DNA of 64,000 nt from Eumeta japonica (Eukaryota; Arthropoda; Insecta; Lepidoptera; Psychidae): NCBI GenBank assembly GCA_005406025.1, contig BGZK01002088.1:1-64000 (forward strand), in the 5' to 3' direction. This document shows positions 22,311-34,259 of this stretch, in pieces (the first letter of the stretch is position 1; each line of letters opens with the position of its first letter). A program made the position numbers and the translations under genes. The notes beneath the pieces were generated by a model. It ran no database searches. It saw only the letters and a list, made by a program, of their open reading frames with translations, and was not told the DNA's origin.

Positions 22311-23039
22311 TCGACAAACTAATGAAATAAGGTTATTATTTTGAACTGACTACACTTTTATTTATCTTTCTCATTTGGAATTCCATTTCAGAGTTTACAA
22401 AATAGTACTTAATTTTATATTAAAGGTTTGTTAATTTTTAAAATTGGTTCATGAAATTGGATCTTAATATATGATGGTTGTATACTATCTAGTAGCAAAT
22501 CTTTTACAATTTCTAAAACAAAAATTTTATTTTTTGGAGTTTACTCTTTTAGAATCAATTTTCATATACAACCCGCCCTACGTAAATCAGATGGGTGGCA
22601 AAATCGAGTATTAATAAAAGGTAAACACGTTGTTATGTTACCCCACCGCGTAACCCAACCGTGAATTTTATTCTTATCCCGTGTATTTTTCTTCCATTTT
22701 TGCTTGTTATATTTTTAGATGTTTTATTTTTAACGCAGATAAATTAAGCTTTTGTTGTATATGGTGTTAAACGTTATTGTCATTGTTACAAATTTTTAAT
22801 GTGGAATTTAGGAATTTTAAAAGTTTATCATACCCTTTAATAGTTAATATGTATATACCATATATAATAAGCAATAATATTCAAATTTTTGTGAAGGTGA
22901 AAGCCAAAATCAAGGAAAATGATTATTTTTATTAGATGAACTTTAGCTCCAACCTAACACTTCTTACAAAAGTTCTCTTACAGTTGAAGAGTTGAATAAG
23001 GGAATCTCGTAATTTCTATTAATTTTTTAGTTTGTATAA
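22311..23039. other. AT-rich DNA, nothing recognised
   Basis: No coding or repeat signal that I can support. Confidence 0.45.
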
Positions 23040-23610
23040 AAGCTGATTACTTAAAATTTACGTCTCCCTTTCTGTCGGTATGTCCTTTTATAACTTAAGA
23101 ACCGCTTGACTGATCGTTACATAATAAACTTGTGACTGCGCACATGATAGGCTACTATCTGTCTGTATGCTAGTTTGCCTATCTGTATGTCTTTTTTTAA
23201 CTTGAGAACGGTTCTACATGATGAAAATTGGTATACAGTAAGAAAATATGATTATATAAATGATAGGCTACTGTCTCTGTCTGCTTATCTGTCTGTATGT
23301 TTTTTTACAACTTTAAAAAGGTTTTACCGATCCTGATGAAAATTGGTTTACAATTACAGCATGTGATTGCGCAAATGATAAGTTATTGTTTATCGGTCTA
23401 TTTTTCTGTCTGGATGTTATTTTATAACGTAAAAAGGTTTCGCCGATCTTAATGAAAGTCGATATAGTGCGAACATGTGATTGCACAAATGAAAGGCAGT
23501 CTATCCGTTTGTTTGTCTTTTTATATGCAATTTTCAAACTTAAAAAGGCTTTACTATGGTGAAAATTGGTATACAGTCGAAACATGTATATAATAAGCTG
23601 TATGTTATTT
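23040..23610 (+). repeat. Minisatellite, about five units of about 113 bp
   Basis: Each unit has a 'ctgtctgtatgt' tract, 'ttttataactt.aaaaggtt', 'accgatc.tgatgaaaattgg' and 'catgtgattgcgcaaatgat'. The 'gaaaattgg' landmark recurs at about 23225, 23340, 23453 and 23560. A related array lies in the opposite orientation at 53.36-53.83 kb. Confidence 0.85.
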
Positions 23611-23689
23611 TGTTACACCTAGTAACAATGAAAAATATATGATTTTTGTACTTCGTTAGGAGACATATTTATTTGTTTTTATATAGTCG

Positions 23690-23745
23690 TGTGTATGCGT
23701 GTGCGTGTGCATGCGTATATGCTTGTGCGTGTGCGTGCTCGTAAA
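23690..23745. repeat. GT/GC alternating microsatellite
   Basis: Alternating purine-pyrimidine sequence (gtgtgcgtgtgcatgcgtat and on), prone to Z-DNA. It follows shortly after the minisatellite. Confidence 0.75.
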
Positions 23746-24222
23746 ATAATAGTTGCCTTCAATTGTCATATTTATTAATAATAATATTGTATAAAGATAA
23801 AGTTTGCAAATTTATTAATTTGGATATAGTATAAATGTCTGGAACTACTTATTCCAAGGCATAAATTCTGTCATTAATAAACTATTACCCTGACTCTCGA
23901 GTACTGTAAGTTATTTTTAACTGATAAAGTAGTGTTTTAGTACGATATCACAATAACAGTAAGTCCAACAACACTAGATATTAGATTGATTTATTGGCGT
24001 ACACTGTCTAAACCGTTTAAAATGAGGGAATAAAATGTACATGAAAAATAGCAACCTTTAATAGCTTTACGAATAAATCCACGGCACCACAATATCTGTA
24101 TTTAATATTTCAGCTACAGAGACACTTTTTATTTTTAAAGTGAAAGAAATTCTCCAATGAAGCTTGGAGATTATTCTTTGAATAAACTCCATGAATTCTC
24201 ATAAAAATATTTTAATCAGTAT
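23746..24222. other. No gene recognised
   Basis: AT-rich, no supported element. Confidence 0.45.
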
Positions 24223-24485
24223 AGAGCGGTGGTGGTTCGATGGTCAGGGCTTGCCCTCAGATCTGAAAGTATCAGGTTCCATCCTGACCACGGGCGAATT
24301 GACCAATGCGTTTTTAACTGAAGTCGACGTAAACCACACGCTTCGTGACTCAGAGAACACGTCAAGCTGTTGATTCCGGACGTTATCATCTCATTGGTGA
24401 TAATAGCCTGTAACAGCCTCCAATCCGCATTGGGTCTGCGTGGAAGGCTTAAGGTTCAAGCACATCGATATGAAATAAAAAGGCA
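24223..24485 (+). mobile_element. tRNA-like SINE, copy 2
   Basis: Same layout as the 16.7-kb copy: 'gagcggtggtggttcgatgg' at the head, 'ggttccatcctgaccacggg' as B-box region, 'catctcattggtgataatag', 'cagcctccaatccgcattgg', then 'gtggaaggcttaaggttcaag'. It is the best preserved of the three. ORFs at 24191-24373 and 24370-24564 are shadows of it. Confidence 0.75.
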
Positions 24486-25689
24486 TATTAAGGCAAATAA
24501 CATCGAAAGATTTCACAAGAATTATTATGGAATGATCTTTGAAGAATCGTATTATTTCTTATAGATAGCGAAAATAATGTGGAATAACATAAAAGGTAAT
24601 TTGGTATTTGTTGAATGCAGAGGATTTTTTTTTATTTTGTACCAATGTTAAATACGCTTTCAAAATGAAGAGATTTAAGAATCACGGCAATATTTTTAAT
24701 GATTGTTATTTATTGTCAAATTTGATATATGCAATAAAAGTAAATAGGTACTCACAATTAAGTTAAATAAGCTACTTAAAATATTGAGAGAATTTTATAT
24801 ACTCATCAATTTCGTAACAAAACACCAACAAGTAAACTGATATTCAAATATGATAAATAAGTCAAATTAAGTCTAAATATTGATATTATGAAGTAGATAA
24901 CGATAAATACTAATTAACGGAAAAGACTCATAATATTAATAACATTAACGTAATTAACATTTTTATTTTGTCTGTATTTCGACTAACGGACTAACGGACT
25001 GACAATTACTTATGAGCTTATTTAAATAGACTAACTTGATAACTTGCAAACTCACATATTAAATTAAGGTCTTATCCATACTCAAAGGTGTATAACTTGT
25101 CTGTTTTATAAGTTAAGGGAATAATGTCAGTTTTATAAGTTAAGGGAATAATTTCAGGAATAGTGATTTACAAAAAAACATGATTATCATTTTGCTTTCA
25201 AGATTGATCAAGATTGACGAGGAATATAATAGCCTCCTTTCGTAATAGCGTAAGGAAAAAGATAACCAGATTCCAATTACAAAAAGAGTCATTTATAATA
25301 AGAGACCTTTATTGAGATTAGTTTTTGATAATCCTCCTATTTTGCCTCTATCGAGTCAGTAAAGTACATGTTTTTCTTTTTTCGTTAATTGGGTACCAAA
25401 GACAAATACTCCTTTCTAAGTTCTGTAGTTTCCATAAAGGAGGGCATTCTTCTGTAAAAAATGTAATGCAAATAGATAACAACAAATAACTAAGAATGGA
25501 ACACTATATTACATTTGTGTTTGGGTAAAATAACAAACATACATAAAAATATTACATAAAATATTTATTTCAAATTACCAGCACTTTTGTTTGTTATAAG
25601 ACTACGGACTAGAAGAAAAAAATAAACGAAACCGTCATTGAGTTTAATATCCATTAACAAAAAACACACAGTACATATTTTATTACTCT
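24486..25689. other. No gene recognised; 27-bp tandem duplication at 25104-25157
   Basis: Two adjacent 27-base copies of 'ttttataagttaagggaata' plus 'at[gt]tcag' differ at one base, so the duplication is recent. 'gactaacg' is repeated near 24980-25000. Otherwise AT-rich. Confidence 0.6.
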
Positions 25690-26290
25690 TAAAATGTCGA
25701 AACACTGCTTCACTGTAGATGTGCTGCTTTGACAAAGGCCGGCAAAGGACTGAAGGCGGTATTCTGTTTTATTTATCGCAGCGCGAAGGCTTGATCCTGA
25801 CGGGGGGCGTACCTTTTTCACTCGGCGCGCTGGCGGGCTCTGTCCTCGTCGATGGCTACAAAGGACAAGAACACGTTACCTACTTACGAACATGTAAATA
25901 ACTTGTTTTGCGGGATTCTCAGTCCCCTTTTTAGATTTGGATTTCACAAATTTTTTGGCCAAAGATACAATACCTACCGCTTTCGGTTATCGGTTGCTCA
26001 ACGGCAACCGAAATATCAATGTTTCGATATGTTAATGGCGAACTCATATAACGTTTCGTTTTTGATTATAAAATTGTTGCTATTAGTAGTTTTCGATATC
26101 GCTTTGTCGAACAGTACCCATTGTTGTTTTACATTTTTTTTTCAGATCGAAGGGCGTAACTTTGAGTTTTACAAGTTTTGTCCCTGTAAGTTGCGGCTAT
26201 TAAGGACCATCGCCATCCGGTGACAACGCCCAAGGACGACGATGTGACGCGCTCTCCGATGCATGGAGCGAGTGCTTTAATTCTATGGAA
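25690..26290. other. GC-richer segment of unknown nature
   Basis: Contains a GC-rich core (about 25780-25850) and a second CpG-bearing part near 26210-26270. A short hairpin, CGGTTGC-tcaac-GGCAACCG, lies at about 25989-26008. The two overlapping plus frames (25719-25901, 25852-26223) have no recognised domain. The internal AT-rich part with repeated 'gatatcg' words suggests a MITE-like repeat, but I could not pair ends. Confidence 0.35.
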
Positions 26291-27129
26291 ATTAAAATTT
26301 GATTGGTCAATGTGCCCGTGTTCAATGTTCTAATTTGTACCTTTTGATAAGAAAGAGATGCGCTGACTATTCTGCCAGCGCTGCTGTGGACATGCGCTAT
26401 CGAATAGAAGAAGTTCTATCAAGGTCTATTTTTATACACAAATATATATAAAATGGAAATGCTTACGATAGGATACGTACGATACGACATAAGTATTTAT
26501 TTCATTTGAGAAGTCAGAAACGAATGACGTATCACTTTATCAAATAATATTTTAACTAGGTCATCTACATTGACAGACGTTTCTGAAGAAACCTTCAAAA
26601 TTTTCAGAAACCCTTACAATTTTCAAAAACTTCTGAACGTTTTGTGCTTAAACTGGTGACGGAGATTGGATTGCGAATCATATTTCATAAAGCTATGGCC
26701 GGTTATTTCCATAACCAGAAGCTGATCCTTTTAGTCTATGTCTATAAATAAAGTTAAAAGCTAAATTATCAGCTTTACGTATAATTAATCAGTAAATATT
26801 TCGTAATTTTACGCAAATACTAATAAGAATTTGACTTTTAACATCATCTTAGCCGATAGTCATCTGACTACTGATTGGTTTTGATCTTCAATACATTAAC
26901 ATAAACATTATGCGTGTCCTTTTTTTCACAAAACCCCGTGGCATATCTTAGAAAGTCCAAAAGCAGATACTAACCCGATTTTTATTGGATCAACTATATT
27001 GAATCATGAACCTAAAAAAATAAGATAGCGAATACAAATTTTATAAACACAGTATTTATAGGTTTATTAACGTCTTATAGGGTGAAATTAAAATAAAGAA
27101 TATTTATATATATTTTGTAAATTTCGACT

Positions 27130-27480
27130 TGCAAAGTAAATTGCTTCACTTATTAATTTCGTCCTATTACCTTCACCGACGACGGACAGAATGGAGCGTA
27201 ATATGTACCAGAGCAAATACGTCCCGGAAATGATTAAGCGCCGAAGCAAAGGCGAGTAGGCGGTTTATGTGTTACAGGTCCGAGGAGCGGCGCGCGGCGG
27301 GTCACGTATTTAATAGGTGGCAAAGTCGATTCCCCACATCTCATTTCTGCTCATCTTAGAGATTTTACGGTCAAATAACGAGGTTAGGGGCCCGGCGCGC
27401 ACCTCCTGATCCGAGTATATTCTCGGTTATTGAATTTACGACGAAGCTCTTATTCCATTCTTCGTTTATGTTTTCTCTTG
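27130..27480. promoter_or_regulatory. GC-rich segment, candidate conserved non-coding element
   Basis: Complex, CpG-containing sequence ('gaggagcggcgcgcggcggg', 'gggcccggcgcgcacctcct') within AT-rich DNA, without repeats or ORFs. Regulatory function is inferred from composition only. Confidence 0.25.
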
Positions 27481-28078
27481 CGAAAGCCTTATTACTCAAT
27501 TTCCTTGCAGATTACTATATTGTGTGTGTGTGTATAAAGTGTAATAATGTCCCTTATCTTGCCTTATAAGATTTCATGTAACTTGCTGTGTCGGTGTACA
27601 AGCTACGAACGATATTAGTACGTTTTGACCTCTCTGCCGATCTTTGGTTTAACTGAAATCGTTCTGCGCAGTATGCAGTAGAGCCTTGTTGGGCTTTGGT
27701 ATGAAAAGTTTCTACAACAGGAAAATCGCTAATAGTCATCAGCAACGACTTCAAAGTTTGTATACACGTTCAGTTTTGATAACAAAACCTGATATAAATG
27801 GTGACCTGGTCTATCGTCAGCGTCATCCTACCAATAAATCGGAGCACTAGTGATGGTTGATAACATCATTCGAGACAACGTAATGAAATACACAATAGGG
27901 ATACCACAATCAGTGGAAATGAAATAATAAAATACAATTAAAAAGCTTTTAAATGAAGTCTAATTTTCTAGAGAAATTAATGTAATATTTTGTTTTTCTA
28001 AAATTTGTTAATGTTACATTTAAATGGCTTTGATAGTTTTATTACTATTAAAGTTCGATGATAGATATGAAAATAAAA
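27481..28078. other. No gene recognised
   Basis: A short GT microsatellite (about 27520-27533) and AT-rich DNA. The minus frame at 27554-27754 has no recognised domain. Confidence 0.45.
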
Positions 28079-28806
28079 AAGCATGTCAGACCATGCTCAC
28101 TGTAGGGTTTCGAAGCCGTCTCTAAAATGAAATAGATGAAAAAAAACTACGTTGTTACACTTTTCTCCATGTTTCCGAACAGAATAAGTGTGAGTACATT
28201 ATTCGGCTATAACTCTAGTAATAAGGAGATATGCCGACTATTACTCTGAAACCTGTGTAAATTAAAGTGTACCAGCGTAAAGAGCGTATCTTCATGGCTT
28301 TCAGGTCCTTTCGTTTAGAAGCGCAGCTTTTCGGAAATAACTCAAAAACGATATATCCCATGGTCTTAAAAATAATTTTCGTTGAAAGTATTTATTAAGC
28401 GTTACCTTTGCAATGTTGTTATTTTTTGGGCATACGGTTCAAAAAATAAAGAGGGGGACAAAATTTTTGCAACTTTCGAAGCGCTTATTTCCGAAAAAAA
28501 AATCACTCAATCTTATACTTAAAGTGTTTTTAAATTACTTGTCGAAATATGTGCCACACGTTGATGTTTGCTGAAAAAAACTTTTTTCAGCTTTTGTTAC
28601 ATGTATGGAGCGCCCCTCTTAGAAATATTTATTTTTATTTTTTAACTACCATACTCAGTAGCAGCTTATACAAAACACCTACATTATAAATTTCAACGAT
28701 ATACATGTAGTAGTTTTTGAATGAAATGCCTGTGACATACGGACGGACGGACGGACATGAAGAAACAATAAGGGTTCCGGTTTTGCCATTTTGGCTCGGA
28801 ACCTCG
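28079..28806 (+). repeat. Long lepidopteran-type dispersed repeat, full-length copy
   Basis: Runs from 'catgtcagaccatgctcact' to 'tacggacggacggacggaca', then 'ggttccggttttgccattttggctcggaacc'-like sequence. A shorter copy lies in the same orientation at 55.2-55.74 kb and matches along its whole length. Inside is a perfect hairpin GCTGAAAAAA-ac-TTTTTTCAGC (28570-28591). No coding capacity; the 72-codon frame at 28717-28935 is a shadow. I recall this repeat from many moths, but its transposon class is unclear to me. Confidence 0.75.
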
Positions 28807-31289
28807 AAATGGAGTTTATCCTGTTGTTTCTTTAACAGGAGATCTATTGCGCTATTTTCATTATTAGAGGTAGACCATGTTATGCAATTACTAAATATTG
28901 AAGATACAGATATATCAAACCTTAAATCTATTTAAACATTAAATGTGATATCTTTGTTTTATTTGTGGTTCAATTTACATTCTCACATTTAAAATATAAA
29001 AAATACTGTAATTTAAAATATTAAAGTACAAGATATGCCAGGAATTTTATAAGGCTTTGTTGCCCTTACTCTCGTTTTGATATTGAATTTTGGGGAATGC
29101 CGAATAATAATAATGTTTTAAGTAATTTTGATGAGTAAAATATTATTTCCCATACGAGTTTTATTTCTTCTTTCCCCCTTTGTCTTGAATTTTCAAAAAA
29201 TCCTTCTTAAATGACACCTATAAAGTAAAATCAACAACCTCTCTAACTTTCAAATTTTCGTCTTTAGCAGTTTGTGCTAGATGAATCAATGAATGAATCA
29301 ATCAGAATTTTGTTGTTTTATATAAATATAGTGAGGCCAACCTATTTCTTGTCCTGGGGGACGTACAACTCGATTGAAATACGTCTTGGTTGTATAATTG
29401 ATTTGATTGAACCAATTTAACAAATGCCTTTTATTTATCAACTTATAATAGATACATTAAAAAAAAGTTGGTTTAATCATAGTACCTAGGAGTTTGGTTA
29501 CCGATCAAAGTCAAATCACGCATTTTAATTGTGATTAAGATATTACCTAGGCTTGTGATGAGGTTCATAAAAGGTTCTCGAAGTTTTATGCTTAGTATCA
29601 AATCTGTAAAGCAAATTTGAATGACAGATTGTTGTTGGGACCTATTTACAAATTTTGGAGAATTACAACCTCGGATTTAGTTACTGCGTAATTAATTGAA
29701 TAGAATAAAAATAAGGAGGATCACTTCTTAGACAGAACATATGACACAATGATTCAACTATCAAATTCGTTTAAACAATGCCATGTGAAATTGTTTTTCG
29801 TTTGAGAATGTCACGAGAAATTTATTTATTGCGCCGATAGATGTTTTCTACAAATATGAGATGATAAACGAAAGGCAACAGAAAAAAAGAAAATAGAAAG
29901 AATCATTGCCTTCCGGGATAAATTTCAAAGTGCCCATCACCTTTTCGCAGAACAACGGTTGAATTTGTTCAGACACACCTAATTCAAGGGGATCGCTCCC
30001 AGGAAGTAATTATAAAATCTGCGCAATGCACATTAAATTTGCATTAGTTTTATATTGATATCTAAAAGTTTTCGTAAAGTGTACAGGTTCGTTGCGGTAG
30101 TAGATATTTGGAGCATATTTTCGAGCGAATAGATGGATAATTTTGGAACATAAAAAATTATAATTAAATAAAACTATTAAATAAATATACAGTAAAATAA
30201 ATAAATAATACTGTCACTCATTGAAAATCAAAAAATTGAAAGTACTAAATAATTACTCAAAAAAAATTCGTGAATAGTATTTTATAACGTAAACAACTTC
30301 CTCCTTGCGTTTTCCGCATACTTTGCCACTACCCACGAATGTTTAAATTGTAATCCACTAATTTTTGGGGTAGAATGTCCGAGACAGCAATAAGTCTTGT
30401 TTATTTTTGTCGGACATAATGCATTTACGTCTTGCTTGTTATAGATAAATAATTTGCTTACCTTTTTACACTGGTAGAAGGTTTGGGAAGGCTAGCAGAG
30501 GGATATGTACATCAAAGTTCGAGTGCTGGCAGTTAGTTTTATTTTTGCGATCAGTGTGTTTATAAGTCATGTGCGATTAACTATGTTACTAAATACATAG
30601 CTTCTGCTTTTCTGTGTGTTTTCTGTTCATCTGACCTCAGTGTTTGAACTCGTAACATTACGGAATTTTTTTTTCATTTCTCTGTGATGTAAAAATGTTA
30701 TTTGGTAATGTGGAGCTATAAGTATTTGGGGATGTAAATTGTAAACAAATTTCCTTGTGTTATCCTACTTCAATAATATTGAAGATTGTTTTTAATACAA
30801 AGCGATGTTTTATTTTGTAACAAATTTGCAATAGTTAAATTACGATATGTAAAATGTCCTAAATTAAATAGTTTAATATTATGTAATACGTCCTAAGTTT
30901 ATGGTTTGAAGCTTTTCTTTCTGTTATCATTTGAATTGCGTATTGAGAATTTCAAGTAGACTCAGTTAATGCATAATATGAAACGTTTAAAAAAAATTTG
31001 GTTGCCTGTAAAGTCGGTATACGGGCGAAAGTTTTACGTGACAACGACTTTGAATGGTAAAATCATTTTAATGTGAATATTCATTCGTATAGTAGGAAGA
31101 AGGATGAAATAATAGTAACAATTTAAAACATTTATTTATACAAAGAATTATATTTAAAACATTAATTTATACAAAGAATCTCGCACTGAATTTCATATTA
31201 ACAAAATTTTATTTTACCTTTACACATACATACGTATTTATATACAAATATACATACAATAACTTGCAATACATTTGCAAGCTATGCAC
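28807..31289. other. AT-rich DNA, no gene recognised
   Basis: About 2.5 kb with only very short frames and no supported repeats. Confidence 0.5.
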
Positions 31290-31490
31290 TAATTCTCTAG
31301 TGCTGCGCGCGCGGCAGACCGATCATAGTTGAGTGGGAGAGAGACGCAAGGCATTCGGCGGGCCTCTCTCTCGTTCGGTGACTCATCGTTACGTTACCGA
31401 GCGTTACACTTTTTCAAAGTGACTCCCAGCCGCAACCTAATTTAAGACGTTGTCACGTCAAAAACTGCAGTTGGTATGTCTAGCGTCATG
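31290..31490. other. GC-rich segment, possible repeat
   Basis: Starts with 'tgctgcgcgcgcggcagacc', followed by a GAGAGAG tract and 'actcatcgttacgttaccga'. A small hairpin, CACTTT-ttc-AAAGTG, lies at about 31408-31422. I have a weak memory of similar sequence being repeated in Lepidoptera. No ORF supports a gene. Confidence 0.35.
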
Positions 31491-32810
31491 CCGTTTTCCA
31501 TTATAGCATACGAGTCGGTCTTACCTTCAAGGTACTCCGATAGATGTTTCAAATCAAAAACTACCGTATTCACGCGAGAAATAAGCAATGAAAATAAGTA
31601 ACTTGCAATTTGACGAATGTCTAACAGGCGTCAATATTGACTATTATAGATCATGACCGTATTTATCGATATATTCAAAGCTTGCCACTCGAACTAGAGT
31701 CACACAGTTTTGCGGCAACATCTGCATACTCCAAAATATGGGTCCGCAATGAAAAGCCTTTCGTTTCCCTCTCCCTCAAGGAGTAAACTGAAAAATAATA
31801 AGTAGCCTCCTTTGTTCCGGTACGAACCAAACGTAAATGAGGAAACGTGACAAGAGAGTGAACGAGCTACAACAGTTTCCCTTTATTGCTCGCCAATCGT
31901 TCCATTCGTAGGTACTCGGGGCAGATTAAAAGTTGCCCCTTCACACAGATAAAGTGAAAAGATAAAACAAAAGCAGTTACCGTTTCGGGGCGTTCACTTT
32001 CGCCGTGGGGCGGTTAAATCATTGCTTTTCTTCTTTTATATTTTAACCAGCTATATAAATGAAATTAATCGTAAAGCATCTACAAGTTGTTACATTACTC
32101 TTGTCCAATAATGTTTTGTAGGCCGTTAATTTTTCATGTCATTAAAGAATATGTATGATATTATCTGTAAGCAATGTTTTTTTTTTCTCATTTGAAATCT
32201 CGTAAGACTGTACGTAAATCATTATTTCTTTGAAAGATAACGAAGGCTATCTTTACCTAATAGATGAATTAGTTAGTTAATAAATATCAACTAAAACAAG
32301 AGAGATAAGTGAAGATTGTACTATGTACAAATCTGTGGTCTCTGTCTACCGTTCTGAGAAATTGACGCGCAGTTATGAAAAAAAAAAGAAATGAATTAGT
32401 TGAACATCTAATGTAATATATAGCACATTAAAAGAGTTTCTCGATGGCGTTATTTAATATTCAGCAGTGCGAATCCCTTAATCCAATCGAAAAATTCATT
32501 AAATTCTGTACACGTACCTTATTTTTTCCTCACCCCTGTGATTGACTCCGTGCGCGAGCCGTATGCCGAGGGAATTTCGTGTTGTACTCTCATACATAAC
32601 TACGACATAAAAGAAAAGTAGCTCATATGTTCTGAATTTAACTACGAAACTAAACATGGTTTTGATATTCATTTGGTAAAATCGGTTTTAAATTCAGAAT
32701 GATGAGTAATGACAAAATCCCTAAAAACAATTAAACATCTCAGTTTAAATTTTTAGTCCATAATCATAAGTAAAGCCCCTATTTGCAATATCGTGAATTC
32801 ATTAGCATTA
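31491..32810. other. No gene recognised
   Basis: Mixed composition to 32.0 kb, then AT-rich. Nothing supported. Confidence 0.45.
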
Positions 32811-32960
32811 ACTTATTGAAAGATACTCAAAGAGTGACAGCACAATCGAAGTGGATCCTCAGGTCTACAAAAAGAATATACTAAAATATTCTCGAGCTCA
32901 TAAAAACGCAGTGAAAGTCATTCCTTTGGATGAGTATGTGGCGTTGAAGATAATAATAAT
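32803..32960 (+). pseudogene. Protein-like open stretch without a start codon
   Basis: In one plus frame the sequence reads SKSDSTIEVDPQVYKKNI and then KYSRAHKNAVKVIPLDEYVA, much more protein-like than the composition-driven frames around it. It begins after a stop at about 32803, lacks an ATG, and dissolves into an (ATA/AAA)n tract at about 32950. No clear splice sites flank it. It could be a fragment of a processed pseudogene or an orphan exon. I do not recognise the family. Confidence 0.3.
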
Positions 32961-34210
32961 AAAAAAAATATTTTTTTTATTTCGGACGTCTTTAGTTCGG
33001 CTAAATAAAAAAAAAAAAGAGTAAATAAAAAAAATCATTGGACATGAGTTTCGGTTCACATGAATTGTCATGAATATATGTCGTTTAAAAAAAAGCCCTA
33101 GAGCAACGAAAAAACGTTAAACATATGTTTTGTACTATAACCAATTGGCCATGATTTGGCTGTTCGAAATCTTTAAAATTGGGATTTTATTATAAAATTG
33201 ATACATATTTCACTACACGTATTTTACTAATGTGTTTTGTTCACATCTTGACAAAGGAGGCACAATTTATTATTAATGCCATGAGTTATATTATTTCATT
33301 ACATTTCCATTGATTATGATTGACTTTAAGTATTGAATTAGATATGGTAATTGTGTAATATAATTTACATGACTGAGTGAAATAGGGACGATTTAATTGG
33401 TTAGATGTGAAATTGATGATATGCTTATTTATAATTAATTAGGTGAGATGTGAATTTATCGCTTGATTTGACTGTTTAGATTCTAGTTATTTGATTGATT
33501 AATTGGTATGCATTGATAGGTGATTGGAATTTGTTGATTATTTTAATTCGTGTCATGAATTGGATCACTATTGCTTACATATTAATTTTGTAAGTTTTGA
33601 TTGTGTTGTGTTATTACATGTTAACATTATTATTGTTATTACATGATACGTGTTATTACATGAATCTAGTAATAAGTCACAATTTGCGCGCTTTACGTCG
33701 GTGTCTCTACGAAAATAAAGGAGAAAGCGGTATTTGTTCTTATAAAACAACTGAAGGGAACGATACAACCGAGCTATGTATTATGCGCAAACGCAAAACT
33801 GGGCGGGCAAGAAAGCAATAGGTTTTGAGACACGAGGAAATGGGGTTGTTACGACCGGTCTCTTCCAGGTGAGTCGCAATCACGGGTTAATCAAAATGTG
33901 GGTAGTTCTCTCCTGGCTGTGTCAGTATGAGCAAGCTGTGCCAGGTAACAATCCAGCGAAGTAGGCACGGAACATGGCCAACAAGAAAGCGCACACTATT
34001 AATATTTATTATTTTATTATCAGATATGTGTGCAGATTTTCTAACAAATAGTTATCTTTCAAGTGGACAGTTCATTCATTTGAATGAACACTAGCTCACG
34101 AAGCTGTCTCTAATTTTGAGATAACAATTATCGACCGAGATACTGAGTTTCTCTTTTTGCATTTGATCTATATGGGTGATGTCAGATTTAATAGTATCGT
34201 AGGTAGATGA
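32961..34210. other. AT-rich DNA with a TGTTATTACATG triplication
   Basis: Around 33605-33665, 'gttattacatg' occurs three times at short, uneven spacing. Three short overlapping frames at 33568-33964 are not supported as genes. Confidence 0.5.
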
Positions 34211-34243
34211 GCAGGTCTGATACGCATTTCGTAACAGACCTGC
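34211..34243. repeat. Hairpin with 14-bp arms and a 5-base loop
   Basis: GCAGGTCTGATACG (34211-34224) pairs with CGTAACAGACCTGC (34230-34243) with a single mismatch. The right arm's 'gcgtaacagacct' is partly duplicated just downstream (34242-34254). Confidence 0.8.
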
Positions 34244-34259
34244 GTAACAGACCTTTCGT

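Noticed and set aside
23690..23745. Telomere-like or satellite sequence
   Set aside because: It is a plain GT/GC alternating microsatellite; no insect telomere motif (TTAGG) is present.
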